46,152 nucleotides of DNA, from the NCBI GenBank assembly GCA_944390795.1, contig CALXRI010000024.1:1-46152 (forward strand). Direction: 5' to 3'. A program made the translations under genes and the position numbers. A model generated the notes under the pieces. That model was not told the DNA's origin and made no database searches. It saw only the letters and a list, made by a program, of their open reading frames with translations. Source of the DNA: an uncultured Victivallales bacterium. Lineage in GTDB: Bacteria > Verrucomicrobiota > Lentisphaeria > Victivallales > UBA1829. Positions 28,075 to 39,020 of this stretch are shown here, piece by piece (the first letter of the stretch is position 1; each line of letters begins with the position of its first letter).

Positions 28075-28183
28075 AGTGCAAATTTGCGGCGGCCGGAAAA
28101 TTCCCCCTCCGGCATCCGGGATGACACGCGGGATTTCTTGTGCTCCGTCATGAACAGTCAACATCAATTACAACAGGATAAAA

Positions 28184-30190
<2,007 letters not shown>

Positions 30191-30209
30191 GGAAGCGGGA
30201 GACGCCGCC

Positions 30210-30515
30210 ATGACCGCAGCGGAACTGGCCCAGGCGTTGAAAAACGCGGACGGCGGTGTGATTCTCTCCTGCCACGTCCAGCCCAACGCCTCCCGGACGG
30301 CAGTTGCCGGAATGTACGGCACGGAACTGAAAATCACGCTCAAGGCGCCGCCCGTGGACGGCAGGGCGAACAAGGAGCTCTGCCGTTTTTTCGCCGACAC
30401 CTTCGGGCTCTCCTCCACCTCCGCGCAGGTTGTCGCCGGACAGACTTCCCGGAAAAAAAAGGTGTTCCTGCGCGGCGTCACAGCCGAACGCGTCCGGAAG
30501 GAGTTTGCACAATGA
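30210..30515 (+). CDS. DUF167 (YggU) family protein
   Basis: A 101-residue protein matching the YggU family: ILSCHVQPNASRTAVAG, LKITLKAPPVDGRANKEL and SRKKKVFLRGV are the conserved blocks. The function is unknown in all bacteria. The open frame extends upstream into ftsH, but ATG 30210 follows GGAG and gives the normal family length. Its stop overlaps the mnmA start (ATGA), so the two are coupled. Confidence 0.92.
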   Translation: MTAAELAQALKNADGGVILSCHVQPNASRTAVAGMYGTELKITLKAPPVDGRANKELCRFFADTFGLSSTSAQVVAGQTSRKKKVFLRGVTAERVRKEFAQ

Positions 30516-31600
30516 CCCAGGACCCGTTCAGCGGGCTTCCGGCAGGAAGCGGACTTATGGTGGCCTTCAGCGGCGGGGTGGATTCCTCCGTCGCGGCATA
30601 TCTGGCGAAGAAGGCGGGATACCGCGTCCGCGCCGTATCCATGTCCGTGCTCGGCAATGACCGCTTTCCGCTGGAAAAAGTCGAAGCGGCGGCGGAACGG
30701 CTCGGAATCCCACTGGACATTCTGGATCTCTCCGAGGAATTCGAATCGCTCATCATGCGCCGCGTCTGGCAGGAATACGCATCGGGAAGGACCCCGAACC
30801 CGTGCGTCATCTGCAATGCGCTCTTCAAATTCGGAAAACTGGCGGATTTTGCAAGGCGGCAGGGATGCGCGGGACTCGTCACGGGGCATTATGCGCGCAT
30901 TCTCCGCGGAACGGACGGATCCGTGCGTCTTCTGCGCGGAGTCGATCCACGCAAGGATCAGTCCTATTTCCTTTTCGGGCTTTCCCCCGCCATGCTCTCC
31001 TTTGCGCGCCTGCCGCTGGGAGGATTGGAAAAAACGCGCGTCCGGGAGACAGCCGCCTCGCTCGGACTCCCGAACGCCGATGCGCCGGACAGTCAGGACG
31101 TCTGTTTTGCCCCGCGGGACGGATCTTCCATCGGGGAAATGCTCCGGGCGAAATTTACGGAACACTCCATGGAAGGAAATTTCGTCTCCTCCGACGGGAA
31201 AATTCTCGGACGGCATGACGGAATTCACGCCTATACGATCGGACAGCGGAAAGGCACGGGCGTGGCCATGGGAAAACCCGCCTACGTCAAACGGATCGAC
31301 CCCCATTCCGGGAATGTGTATCTGACAACAGACGAATCGGAACTGTTGACAACGGAAGCCGTCCTCGCGCATCCGAACTTTCCGCACAGAGAATATGCGG
31401 AACGGGAATCCTTCGACTGCACGGTCAGGATCCGCTACCGCAGCCGGGGCGTTCCGGCAACGGTTTATCCGATGCCGGATGGAACTCTGCAATTGAAATT
31501 TCACGAACCTCAGCGCGCCGTCACCCCCGGACAGGCGGCTGTGTTCTACGACGGAGACGAAGTGCTCGGCGGCGCATGGATTCAAAGAAAGGATCCCTGA
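30512..31600 (+). CDS. mnmA: tRNA-specific 2-thiouridylase
   Basis: Thiolates U34 of Lys, Glu and Gln tRNAs with sulfur from a persulfide relay. The PP-loop SGGVDSS is at residues 20-26. The catalytic cysteine is C101 (NPCVICN) and the persulfide cysteine is C199 (DSQDVCF). HAYTIGQRKG marks the central domain and a C-terminal beta barrel follows. The length of 362 is normal. AAGGAG lies 8 bases before the ATG. It ends the ftsH-DUF167-mnmA gene run. Confidence 0.97.
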   Translation: MTQDPFSGLPAGSGLMVAFSGGVDSSVAAYLAKKAGYRVRAVSMSVLGNDRFPLEKVEAAAERLGIPLDILDLSEEFESLIMRRVWQEYASGRTPNPCVICNALFKFGKLADFARRQGCAGLVTGHYARILRGTDGSVRLLRGVDPRKDQSYFLFGLSPAMLSFARLPLGGLEKTRVRETAASLGLPNADAPDSQDVCFAPRDGSSIGEMLRAKFTEHSMEGNFVSSDGKILGRHDGIHAYTIGQRKGTGVAMGKPAYVKRIDPHSGNVYLTTDESELLTTEAVLAHPNFPHREYAERESFDCTVRIRYRSRGVPATVYPMPDGTLQLKFHEPQRAVTPGQAAVFYDGDEVLGGAWIQRKDP

Positions 31601-31757
31601 CATGAATTTCAGAAGCCGCATTCAAAACAAAAAGAAACGGAAGTGTTCTTCCGGACTCGCAGACTCTGCGCCCCCCGCGGTCCGGCGGCGGAACGCATGC
31701 CCCGCGGCGCATGGAATTCTCTTCTTCCCCAATCCCCATACTTAAGGAGACCCGGAA

Positions 31758-33104
31758 ATGGTTCACAAGGTGACGAATTATCTGAACAAGGAACTGTGGA
31801 TGATCCGCAGCATGGAAATGCCGTTCTGCAAGCGTGTTCTCCTGAACACGGCGCGGATCCTGACGCTGACGGGACGTTTTTTCGTCCGGAACCAGTGCAC
31901 GGTGAAAGCCTCCGCGCTTACCTACTACACGCTTCTGTCAATCGTTCCGATCCTCGCGCTGATCTTCGGTTTTGCAAAGGGCTACGGGTATGCCAGGGTG
32001 CTCCGGCAGAAACTTTACGAATGGATGGACGCGTATCCGGACCTGGCGGACAAGATCATCGAATTTTCGGACAAGACGCTGCAGGACGCCAAAGGCGGCG
32101 TCGTCGCGGGCGTCGGCGTGATCGTGCTGATCTGGACCGCCATCAAACTGCTTTCCAACATTGAGCTGTCGCTGAACGGCATCTGGGGCGTGAAACGCGG
32201 GCGCACGATGATCCGGAAAATCTCGGACTACATCGCAATCCTCATCATCTGTCCCTTCCTGATGCTGACCGCGGGCAGCGGCATCGTGTTCGCCGCTTCG
32301 CATCTGAACGGCTTCACGGAAAAGCTGCCGTTTTCGACTGCAATCAACGCGCTGATCAACTATGCGGTTCCGGTCATGGCGGTATGGGCGGTCTTCACGT
32401 TTATTTATATGGCGATCCCGAATACGAAGGTGCGCTTCCGCGCGGCGCTTCCGGCGGGATTCATCTCCGCGCTGGTGTATCTGGTCGTGCAGTCGGTTTA
32501 TGTGTTTGCGCAGTTCATCGTGGTCAAATACAACGCCATCTACGGCAGCTTTGCGGCGCTTCCGCTGTTCCTGCTGTGGCTGAATCTGAGCTGGATGATC
32601 GTGCTTGCAGGTTCGGAACTCTCGTTTGCAATCCAGAACGTGAAGGAATACGAGATGGTGCCGGAGGATCACAGGCTCAGCCTCACACAGAAAAACATCT
32701 ATGCGATGGAGCTCATCAGCAGAATCGCCACGGTGTTCCGCGAGGCGGAGCAGCCGCTCTCCGACGAACAGCTTTCCGAATCGCTGGAAATCCCGATCCG
32801 GACCGTGCGGAAAGTCCTGTTTGAGATGGTCGCGGCGGGACTGCTCTGCGAAGTCTACATGAAAAACGAGAACACTCTGCGCGCCTATCAGCCGGCCATG
32901 CCGCTGGAGGATCTCACCCCCATGAAAGTGATCCGCTCGCTGGAGGATCTCGGAGGCATCCAGCTTGAAAACGACAGGGACAGACACTATTACAATCTCA
33001 TCCGCCATCTGCGCGGCGTGCTGGAAAACCTCCCGGAAAACAAACCGTTCGGAGACGGGGAGGAGAAATCCCGGGAGACGGACGGGGTCACTTCCGTGCC
33101 TTGA
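31758..33104 (+). CDS. YihY/BrkB-family membrane protein with C-terminal winged helix
   Basis: A 448-residue protein. The first about 295 residues contain the six-helix YihY/BrkB core (CTVKASALTYYTLLSIVPILALIFGF, MAVWAVFTFIYMAIPNTKVRFRAALPAG, YGSFAALPLFLLWLNLSWMIVLAGSEL). Residues about 315-380 look like a winged helix (LSDEQLSESLEIPIRTVRKVLFEMVAAGLL). The transport function of this family is not settled; the old name RNase BN is a misannotation. AAGGAGA lies before the ATG. The 3' end overlaps the convergent AraC gene by 17 bases. Confidence 0.9.
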   Translation: MVHKVTNYLNKELWMIRSMEMPFCKRVLLNTARILTLTGRFFVRNQCTVKASALTYYTLLSIVPILALIFGFAKGYGYARVLRQKLYEWMDAYPDLADKIIEFSDKTLQDAKGGVVAGVGVIVLIWTAIKLLSNIELSLNGIWGVKRGRTMIRKISDYIAILIICPFLMLTAGSGIVFAASHLNGFTEKLPFSTAINALINYAVPVMAVWAVFTFIYMAIPNTKVRFRAALPAGFISALVYLVVQSVYVFAQFIVVKYNAIYGSFAALPLFLLWLNLSWMIVLAGSELSFAIQNVKEYEMVPEDHRLSLTQKNIYAMELISRIATVFREAEQPLSDEQLSESLEIPIRTVRKVLFEMVAAGLLCEVYMKNENTLRAYQPAMPLEDLTPMKVIRSLEDLGGIQLENDRDRHYYNLIRHLRGVLENLPENKPFGDGEEKSRETDGVTSVP

Positions 33105-33957
33105 ACTCGTTCGGCGTGCAGCGGTAAACCTTGCGGAACGCATGGCAGAAGCTGCTTGCATCGCAGAAGCCGTGACGCTCGGCAATCTCGTTCAGCGTAT
33201 AGATGCCTGTTCTGACATCATTTGCGGCATTTGTCAAGCGGACGCGCAATGCGAACTGCCCGTAGCTCACCCCCATCGTCGAGTGAAACAGGCAGGAAAA
33301 ACGGCTCACGCTCAGGGAGCACGCCTGCGCGGCGTCTCCGAGCGACGGAGGCACCTGGGAGGAGCGCACCAGACTGACCGCCTTCTGAATGCGGTTCATT
33401 CCAGCGTTGAATCCGCTGGTTTCCGGCTGCGCGAAAGCGGCGACCCGTTCGGAGGCATGGAGGATCAGTTCGTGAATCATCAGCCAGCAGCGGGTCCGCC
33501 AGTTCGGAGTTCTGCGATTATAGAGCCGGAGCAGTTTCCTGGCAAGGAGCGCAATCTCTCCACGTTCCGCATCGCTGTCCGGACAGTAGCGTCTGGAGGG
33601 ATCGACTGTGAACGGAGCGAGCCAGTCGGCATTCGAACAGGGGCCGCAGTTGCCGAGATTGTCAATGTTGATGTTGATCGACATGACAAAATTCCGTGTG
33701 CCGAGCAGGCGGTATGCATGAGGTTCCCAGCACATGGTCCACCAGAGTTCGCCTTTTTGGAAAACGCGCGACCAGTCGCCGAACACGGCCTCGGCGGCGC
33801 CTTCCATCACGATGGAAATCTGGAGAGCGTAATGCACATCCCCGGTCAGCTTCTCCTCGGGGCCGCGCCCGTATTCCCAGAGAATGTTGAACGGACTGGC
33901 CAGAGTGAGCGAAGGATGATTCTGTGACTCCAGTTTGATGTCTTCAAAAACGCCCAT
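33088..33957 (-). CDS. AraC-family regulator of the amino-sugar-like operon
   Basis: A 289-residue protein with an N-terminal cupin-like sensor (residues about 40-110; VFQKGELWWTMCWEPHAYRL) and a C-terminal double HTH from about 185 (GDAAQACSLSVSRFSCLFHSTMGVSYGQF, LNEIAERHGFCDASSFCHAFRKVYRCTPNEFKARK). It is divergent from the DegT operon and probably controls it. No Shine-Dalgarno sequence precedes the ATG, as for the other AraC gene in the window. Its 3' end overlaps the convergent BrkB gene. Confidence 0.92.
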   Translation of the reverse strand: MGVFEDIKLESQNHPSLTLASPFNILWEYGRGPEEKLTGDVHYALQISIVMEGAAEAVFGDWSRVFQKGELWWTMCWEPHAYRLLGTRNFVMSININIDNLGNCGPCSNADWLAPFTVDPSRRYCPDSDAERGEIALLARKLLRLYNRRTPNWRTRCWLMIHELILHASERVAAFAQPETSGFNAGMNRIQKAVSLVRSSQVPPSLGDAAQACSLSVSRFSCLFHSTMGVSYGQFALRVRLTNAANDVRTGIYTLNEIAERHGFCDASSFCHAFRKVYRCTPNEFKARK

Positions 33958-34006
33958 TGCAGTAATTTTTCACAATTTAATGGTTATTTTTTCCAAACGA
34001 TCCCGA

Positions 34007-34036
34007 TTGACGGAAAGCCTCCGCCGATGTTATAAT
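34007..34036 (+). promoter_or_regulatory. Promoter of the DegT operon
   Basis: -35 TTGACG (34007-34012) and perfect -10 TATAAT (34031-34036) are spaced by 18 bases. The leader is about 70 bases. The divergent AraC gene begins 50 bases upstream, so the regulator can reach this promoter. Confidence 0.75.
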
Positions 34037-34113
34037 TTATAGCAGAAAAAAGAAAAAACAAATTGCAGAACGTAAGAAATTACGGACAACCAGAAACTAC
34101 AAGGAGACAATCC

Positions 34114-35388
34114 ATGGCTGCAAAACAGAAACTCGCAATCGACGGCGGCAAGAAGGTCTACAACGGAACATTTCCGGCATGGCCGAGCTTCGAAGAGTCC
34201 ACCGTGCAGGCCGCCGCGAACGTCCTCAGAAGCGGAAAAGTGAATTACTGGACCGGCAAAATCGGAATGCAGTTCGAGAAGGAATGGGCGAAATGGCTCG
34301 GCGTGAAGAACGCCATCAGCGTCGCCAACGGGACATGCGCGCTTCACACCGCTCTCGCCGGCATGAACATCGGTCCGGGCGACGAAGTGATCTGCACCTC
34401 CTACAGCTTCATCGCCTCAAGTTTCTGCGCACTGCAGGCCGGCGCCCTCCCCGTGTTCGCGGACGTCACAACGGACCACACGCTGGATCCCAAGGCGATC
34501 GAACCCCTCATCACCGAGCGCACGAAGGCGATCGTCGTCGTCCATCTCTACGGCATCGTCGCCGACATGGATCCGATCATGGCCATCGCGAAGAAATACA
34601 ACCTGAAGGTCGTTGAGGACTGCGCGCAGTGCTTCGGCGGCGTCTACAAGGGCAAAAAGGCCGGAACGATCGGCGACGTCGGATGCTTCAGCTTCTGTCA
34701 GAGCAAACACTTCACGACCGGCGGCGAAGGCGGCATGGTCGTCACGAACAACGACGATCTCGCCTGGGAGTTCCGTTCCTTCCGCGATCACGGCTACGAT
34801 GTGCAGGCCAAGCTCAACCTCCTCGAAATGGAAGGCAAGCAGCTCTACATCCACAAACGCGTCGGATTCAATTTCCGCATGACCGAAATGCAGTCCCAGA
34901 TCGGTCTCTGCGAGCTCAAGAGATTCGACAAATGGAACCTCAAGAACCGCATTTTCAACGGCAGATATCTCATCAAGGCCCTGAAGAACCATCCGCTGGT
35001 GAAGTATGCGCCGCTCGACACCAAGGAACGCCAGAACGCCTTCTGGTGGGCTCCCTTCGTGCTTGACACCACGAAGTTCAAAGCCGGCATCACCACCAAG
35101 GATTTCATCGCGGCTGTCGCGGCGGAAGGCGTGCCCGTCTACAGCGTCCTCTGGCCGGAAATGTACAAGGAGCGCGCCTATCTCGAGCGCAACGGCTTCG
35201 GCGTGGCGAAGTATCCCTTCCACGACCCGAAGGCCAGAAACATCGACTACGGACAGTTCAACTGCAAGCAGGCGAACTGGATGACCGACAGAACGATCAG
35301 CTTCTTCACGCACCCGGTCTACACCGAGGAGCACATGAAGGCATACGTCGACGCATTCAAGAAGGTCGCGGACGCCTACATGAAATAA
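34114..35388 (+). CDS. DegT/DnrJ/EryC1/StrS-family PLP aminotransferase
   Basis: A 424-residue enzyme of the sugar/cyclitol aminotransferase family. The PLP lysine is K198 in GCFSFCQSKHFTTGGEGGMVV. The phosphate/ring contacts fit NGTCALHTAL (72-81) and VEDCAQ (167-172). Members transfer an amino group to a keto-sugar nucleotide, keto-inositol or similar substrate. AAGGAG lies 7 bases before ATG 34114, so the open frame upstream is not used. A terminator follows at 35457, so readthrough or a second promoter is needed for the downstream genes; the same direction and themes suggest one regulon. Confidence 0.94.
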   Translation: MAAKQKLAIDGGKKVYNGTFPAWPSFEESTVQAAANVLRSGKVNYWTGKIGMQFEKEWAKWLGVKNAISVANGTCALHTALAGMNIGPGDEVICTSYSFIASSFCALQAGALPVFADVTTDHTLDPKAIEPLITERTKAIVVVHLYGIVADMDPIMAIAKKYNLKVVEDCAQCFGGVYKGKKAGTIGDVGCFSFCQSKHFTTGGEGGMVVTNNDDLAWEFRSFRDHGYDVQAKLNLLEMEGKQLYIHKRVGFNFRMTEMQSQIGLCELKRFDKWNLKNRIFNGRYLIKALKNHPLVKYAPLDTKERQNAFWWAPFVLDTTKFKAGITTKDFIAAVAAEGVPVYSVLWPEMYKERAYLERNGFGVAKYPFHDPKARNIDYGQFNCKQANWMTDRTISFFTHPVYTEEHMKAYVDAFKKVADAYMK

Positions 35389-35456
35389 GCTGATTTTTTC
35401 ATGCGCAAGGTTACGGGCGGAGAACTGCCGGCCCGGAAACCCGTGAAAAAAAACGG

Positions 35457-35493
35457 AATGCCGCGCCTTGTAATACGCAAGCGCGGCATTTTT
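35457..35493 (+). terminator. Terminator after the aminotransferase gene
   Basis: AATGCCGCG (35457-35465) and CTTG (35467-35470) pair with CAAG (35478-35481) and CGCGGCATT (35482-35490), with one bulged base. TTT follows. It divides the aminotransferase from the oxidoreductase gene 145 bases further on. Confidence 0.8.
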
Positions 35494-35638
35494 CATGAAA
35501 AAGCAGGAAAAAACTCCTTTTTCAAACTTGAAGCGAATCCGCCGCGGAGCTATTTTTGCCTGTCGGGCGCCGCTCCGTGCAAGACGGCGGAATGTCTGAA
35601 AAAGGAAATGCACCGGAACAGAACGAAAGGATTTTCCC

Positions 35639-36712
35639 ATGTCAAAAGTCAAGTACGGATTGATCGGATTCGGAGGAATCGCCGAAAACCGCGTTGCCAA
35701 GGAAGGTTTCGCCTGCGACAGGGCGCGCTTCGCACCGCTTCGGAAGGCGGAACTCGTCGCCGCCACGGACATCAACCAGGGCCGCAAGGCGGCCGCCGAA
35801 GCGCTCGGACTCAAATGGTATGCCGACGCGGACGCGATGCTCGCGGATCCGGAAATCCAGGCCGTCTACATCGCCACCAACAACGCGACTCACGTCCCGC
35901 TGGCGATCAGGGCGCTGAACGCCGGAAAGCACGTCATTTCCGAGAAACCGATGGCCACCGCCTCGGGCGACGCGGAAAAACTGGTCGCGCTCGCGAAGGA
36001 AAAGCGTCTCTCGCTCGCGGTGGACCACATGATGATCTACAACGCCTGGAACATCAAGGCGGAGGAACTCGTGAAAGGCGGCGCGCTCGGAACGGTCAAC
36101 GACTCCTGCTTCCACATGGAGTTCGCCTACGGCTACGATCCCGCGGAAGCCGCGACCTGGCGCTGCTCGAAAATCGAGGAGATGGGCGGGCCCATCGGCG
36201 ACGTCGCCAGCCACTGCTTCTATCTGGCGGAGTACATTTTCGGAAAGAAGATCACGAAACTTGCGGCGGTCTATCTGCCGAAGATCATGTCCATCGTCGC
36301 GGAGGACGGCGCCTACATCAAGTTCTTCTTCGAGGACGGCATGCAGTCCAGCGCGAAAGTGGCCTTCTCCGAACTGCGCGGCGGACTCGGGGGAACGCTG
36401 AGCAACCTCGGCTATGAGATCTACGGAGACAAGGCCGCGCTGCGCGGTTACGGCACGATGTTCCAGCTCTCCGGACACAAGGACGAACCCGTGAAAATCC
36501 GTCTGGAGCTCGACAGATTCGACGGCACAGCCGAACAGGTTCCCGCGGGCGAAATCCACAACATCTACCAGTGTCTGATCGAGCATCATGCGCAGTCCGT
36601 CCTCGACGGCAAACCGCTTGACGGCGGCGACGCGCTCCATAACATCCTGCTCTGCGAAGCGGCGCACGCCTCGGCGCGGAACAACGGGAAAATCATGGAG
36701 ATTGCGAAATGA
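35639..36712 (+). CDS. Gfo/Idh/MocA-family oxidoreductase
   Basis: A 357-residue NAD(P)-dependent sugar or cyclitol dehydrogenase. The Rossmann motif begins YGLIGFGGIAENR (residues 6-18) and the catalytic-lysine motif EKPMA is at 102-106, both diagnostic. The C-terminal beta-sheet domain follows. It could form or use the keto-sugar handled by the upstream aminotransferase. AAAGGATT precedes the ATG. The stop overlaps the next gene by 4 bases (ATGA). Confidence 0.95.
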   Translation: MSKVKYGLIGFGGIAENRVAKEGFACDRARFAPLRKAELVAATDINQGRKAAAEALGLKWYADADAMLADPEIQAVYIATNNATHVPLAIRALNAGKHVISEKPMATASGDAEKLVALAKEKRLSLAVDHMMIYNAWNIKAEELVKGGALGTVNDSCFHMEFAYGYDPAEAATWRCSKIEEMGGPIGDVASHCFYLAEYIFGKKITKLAAVYLPKIMSIVAEDGAYIKFFFEDGMQSSAKVAFSELRGGLGGTLSNLGYEIYGDKAALRGYGTMFQLSGHKDEPVKIRLELDRFDGTAEQVPAGEIHNIYQCLIEHHAQSVLDGKPLDGGDALHNILLCEAAHASARNNGKIMEIAK

Positions 36713-38046
36713 TCCAGGCAGGAACCGCCTCGGAGATCATCACCCCCGCGAGAGGAATTCCGCTGGCGGGGTATTTCGACCCCCGCCCGAACAGGGGAGC
36801 GCATGACGATCTCAAGGTCAAAGTGACGCTGTTCCGGCAGGGCGACGTCGTCACGGGATTCGTCAGCTACGACCTCTGCTTCATCTGCATGAACATCATC
36901 GACGCGGTCAGAAAGAAGCTCGCGGATGCGGGATTCGCATTCGGGAACGAGCTGATCTTTCACGCGACACACTCGCACACCGCCCCCTACCCCGCGCCGT
37001 TTTTCGGCGCGGACTGCACGGACAAGGCGTATCTCGACGATCTCGCGGACGCCTCGTTCCGGGCGGTGCGCCGCGCATGGCGCAATCTTGCGGACGCGGA
37101 ACTTTTCTGCGCGAAGGAGAAGAACAATCCGCTCGCCTTCAACCGCCGCTACTTCATGAAAAACGGCAAGGTCGTGACGAATCCGGGCAAATGCAATCCG
37201 GACATCGTCAGGCCCGAAGGCCCCGTGGACGAGGAGATCACGGTGATGGCGATCCGGCAGGACGGACGCATCAGCGCGGTCCTGGCGAACATCGTCAACC
37301 ACACCGACACGATCGGGGACGATCTTGCCTCCGCCGACTGGCCGGGCCGGATGGAGCATGAGCTTCAGACAAAACTCGGCTCCGGCGTCCAGGTCGCCAC
37401 GATGCTCGGCTGTTCCGGCAACATCAACCACTTCGACGTGAACTCGAAGACCGACCAGACCAGCTACGCGGAAGCCAAACGCATCGGCGCGATCTATGCG
37501 GACATCGTCGCAAAGCTGATCGACAAGGCGGAAAGGATTCCCGACGACACGCTCCGCACCGCAACGGAAACCGTCGAGATTCCCCGCCGCACGATCCCGG
37601 AAGAGGAAGTCCGCAGAGCGGAACAGATCATGGAGGAGACGAAACACTTCGACGGCGGCGCGGCAATGACCAGCGAAGAACTCGCCGCGGGAGCCGGTCC
37701 GGTGCTCCGCTTCTTTGCAAGACAGCTTCTCGCATTTGCAAAGGAGTGGCAGGGAGTTCCGGCAAAATTCGAGTTCAAATCGTTGAAAATCGGTCCGGAT
37801 TTTGTCGCAGTGTCCTTCCCCGGGGAACCCTTCACGCAGATCGGCATGGCGGTCAAGGCGGCGTCGGACGCGAAATACAATTTCATGGTCACGCTGGCGA
37901 TGGGCGAAGCCGGATACATCTGCATGGAGGAGTGCTATCCCCGCGGCGGCTACGAAATTCTGCCGATCGCCGAAACGGGAATGGCGCATAACGCCGCAAA
38001 TATTTTCATTGAGACTGGAAAAAAGCTGTTGAAGCGTTATCTTTAA
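36709..38046 (+). CDS. Neutral/alkaline ceramidase-like protein
   Basis: A 445-residue protein whose N-terminus matches the neutral/alkaline non-lysosomal ceramidase domain (TASEIITPARGIPLAGY, then FVSYDLCFI). A histidine cluster HATHSH is at 85-90 and VNHTD near residue 196, fitting the Zn site. There is no signal peptide, unlike true ceramidases, and the C-terminal Ig-like domain is missing. In this operon it is more likely an amidase or hydrolase of an amino-sugar-like compound than of ceramide. It is translationally coupled to the oxidoreductase. Confidence 0.8.
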   Translation: MIQAGTASEIITPARGIPLAGYFDPRPNRGAHDDLKVKVTLFRQGDVVTGFVSYDLCFICMNIIDAVRKKLADAGFAFGNELIFHATHSHTAPYPAPFFGADCTDKAYLDDLADASFRAVRRAWRNLADAELFCAKEKNNPLAFNRRYFMKNGKVVTNPGKCNPDIVRPEGPVDEEITVMAIRQDGRISAVLANIVNHTDTIGDDLASADWPGRMEHELQTKLGSGVQVATMLGCSGNINHFDVNSKTDQTSYAEAKRIGAIYADIVAKLIDKAERIPDDTLRTATETVEIPRRTIPEEEVRRAEQIMEETKHFDGGAAMTSEELAAGAGPVLRFFARQLLAFAKEWQGVPAKFEFKSLKIGPDFVAVSFPGEPFTQIGMAVKAASDAKYNFMVTLAMGEAGYICMEECYPRGGYEILPIAETGMAHNAANIFIETGKKLLKRYL

Positions 38047-38088
38047 GAGAGAAACCCGTTTCACACACAATCAAACAAAGGAAGAAAA

Positions 38089-39018
38089 ATGCGCGCATTC
38101 AGCAAAATTTCTCCGGAGTGGTGGGACTACACCACACTCGACCGCGGCATCCTCGACGAGGCCGCGAAAATCACCATCGACACGCTGAAGAGCTTCGAAC
38201 GCCCCGGCTTCAAGATCAACATCTACGACACGCTGCAGGAGTTCTACTGCGCGGAAGCGCTGGAATACATCAACGCATGGAAGCAGGCGACGCCCTCCAA
38301 GCCCGCCGGAATCTGCGGCCCGATCGGCCCGACCGAACAGCTTCCGCTCGTTGCGCAGATGGTCAACGAGATGGATCTTTCGCTCAAGAACTGCCACTTC
38401 TGGGGCATGGACGAATGGATCGTGGACGGCAAGGCCGCCGACATCAACTTCCCGCTCGGATTCGCGAAGGCGGACATGGATCTGTGTTTCGGCAGAATCC
38501 GCCCCGAACTCATGATGCCGAAGGAAAACCTCCACTTCCCGACCGAAAATCCGGAGGAATACACAAAGTCCTACGATCTCGCGCGCTGCGTCACGATGCA
38601 GGGCGGACAGGGGGAAACCAAGCACTGGGCGTTCAACGACCCGGTCAAGCGCATCGGGCAGTACAAGGACAATCCCCCGACGCCGGAAGAGTATCTCAAG
38701 AAGAAAGCCCGCGTCGTCGAACTTCATCCGATCACGCTGATCCAGAATGCGAGAACCTCCGGCGGCGGAACGGTGCAGAACGTGCCCTCCTCGGCGGTCT
38801 CCGTCGGTCCGTATGAAACCTGGAAGGCCGAGCGTGTCTCGATCTGGCATCCGGGCCACCACGACAATCCGTTCGGACAGCGTCTCTCCACGTTCATGAT
38901 CTCGCAGAAGATCGCGGACAGCTGCGTGCCGATGTCCCTGCTCTCCAGACACCCGGGAGAGATCATCTTCAACTTCTACCGCTTCGGGTTCGGCGTATGC
39001 GACGTGGAGATGCACTGA
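38089..39018 (+). CDS. NagB-like sugar-phosphate isomerase/deaminase-family protein
   Basis: A 309-residue protein of the glucosamine-6-phosphate deaminase/6-phosphogluconolactonase superfamily. WGMDEW (residues 105-110) corresponds to the NagB MDEY motif, with D108 as the general base. [13 protein letters not shown] (173-185) corresponds to the GxGxDGHIAFNEP motif. H179 is kept, but the aspartate two before the His is T177 and the final Glu is D184. These changes suggest a substrate other than glucosamine-6-phosphate. GGAAG precedes the ATG. The PIG-L gene follows 2 bases after the stop. Confidence 0.82.
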   Translation: MRAFSKISPEWWDYTTLDRGILDEAAKITIDTLKSFERPGFKINIYDTLQEFYCAEALEYINAWKQATPSKPAGICGPIGPTEQLPLVAQMVNEMDLSLKNCHFWGMDEWIVDGKAADINFPLGFAKADMDLCFGRIRPELMMPKENLHFPTENPEEYTKSYDLARCVTMQGGQGETKHWAFNDPVKRIGQYKDNPPTPEEYLKKKARVVELHPITLIQNARTSGGGTVQNVPSSAVSVGPYETWKAERVSIWHPGHHDNPFGQRLSTFMISQKIADSCVPMSLLSRHPGEIIFNFYRFGFGVCDVEMH

Positions 39019-39020
39019 TC

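Noticed and set aside
31602-31745. 47-codon open frame between mnmA and the BrkB gene
   Set aside because: A weak ribosome binding site is present, but the Arg/Lys/Pro-rich translation shows no recognisable pattern and conservation cannot be tested here.
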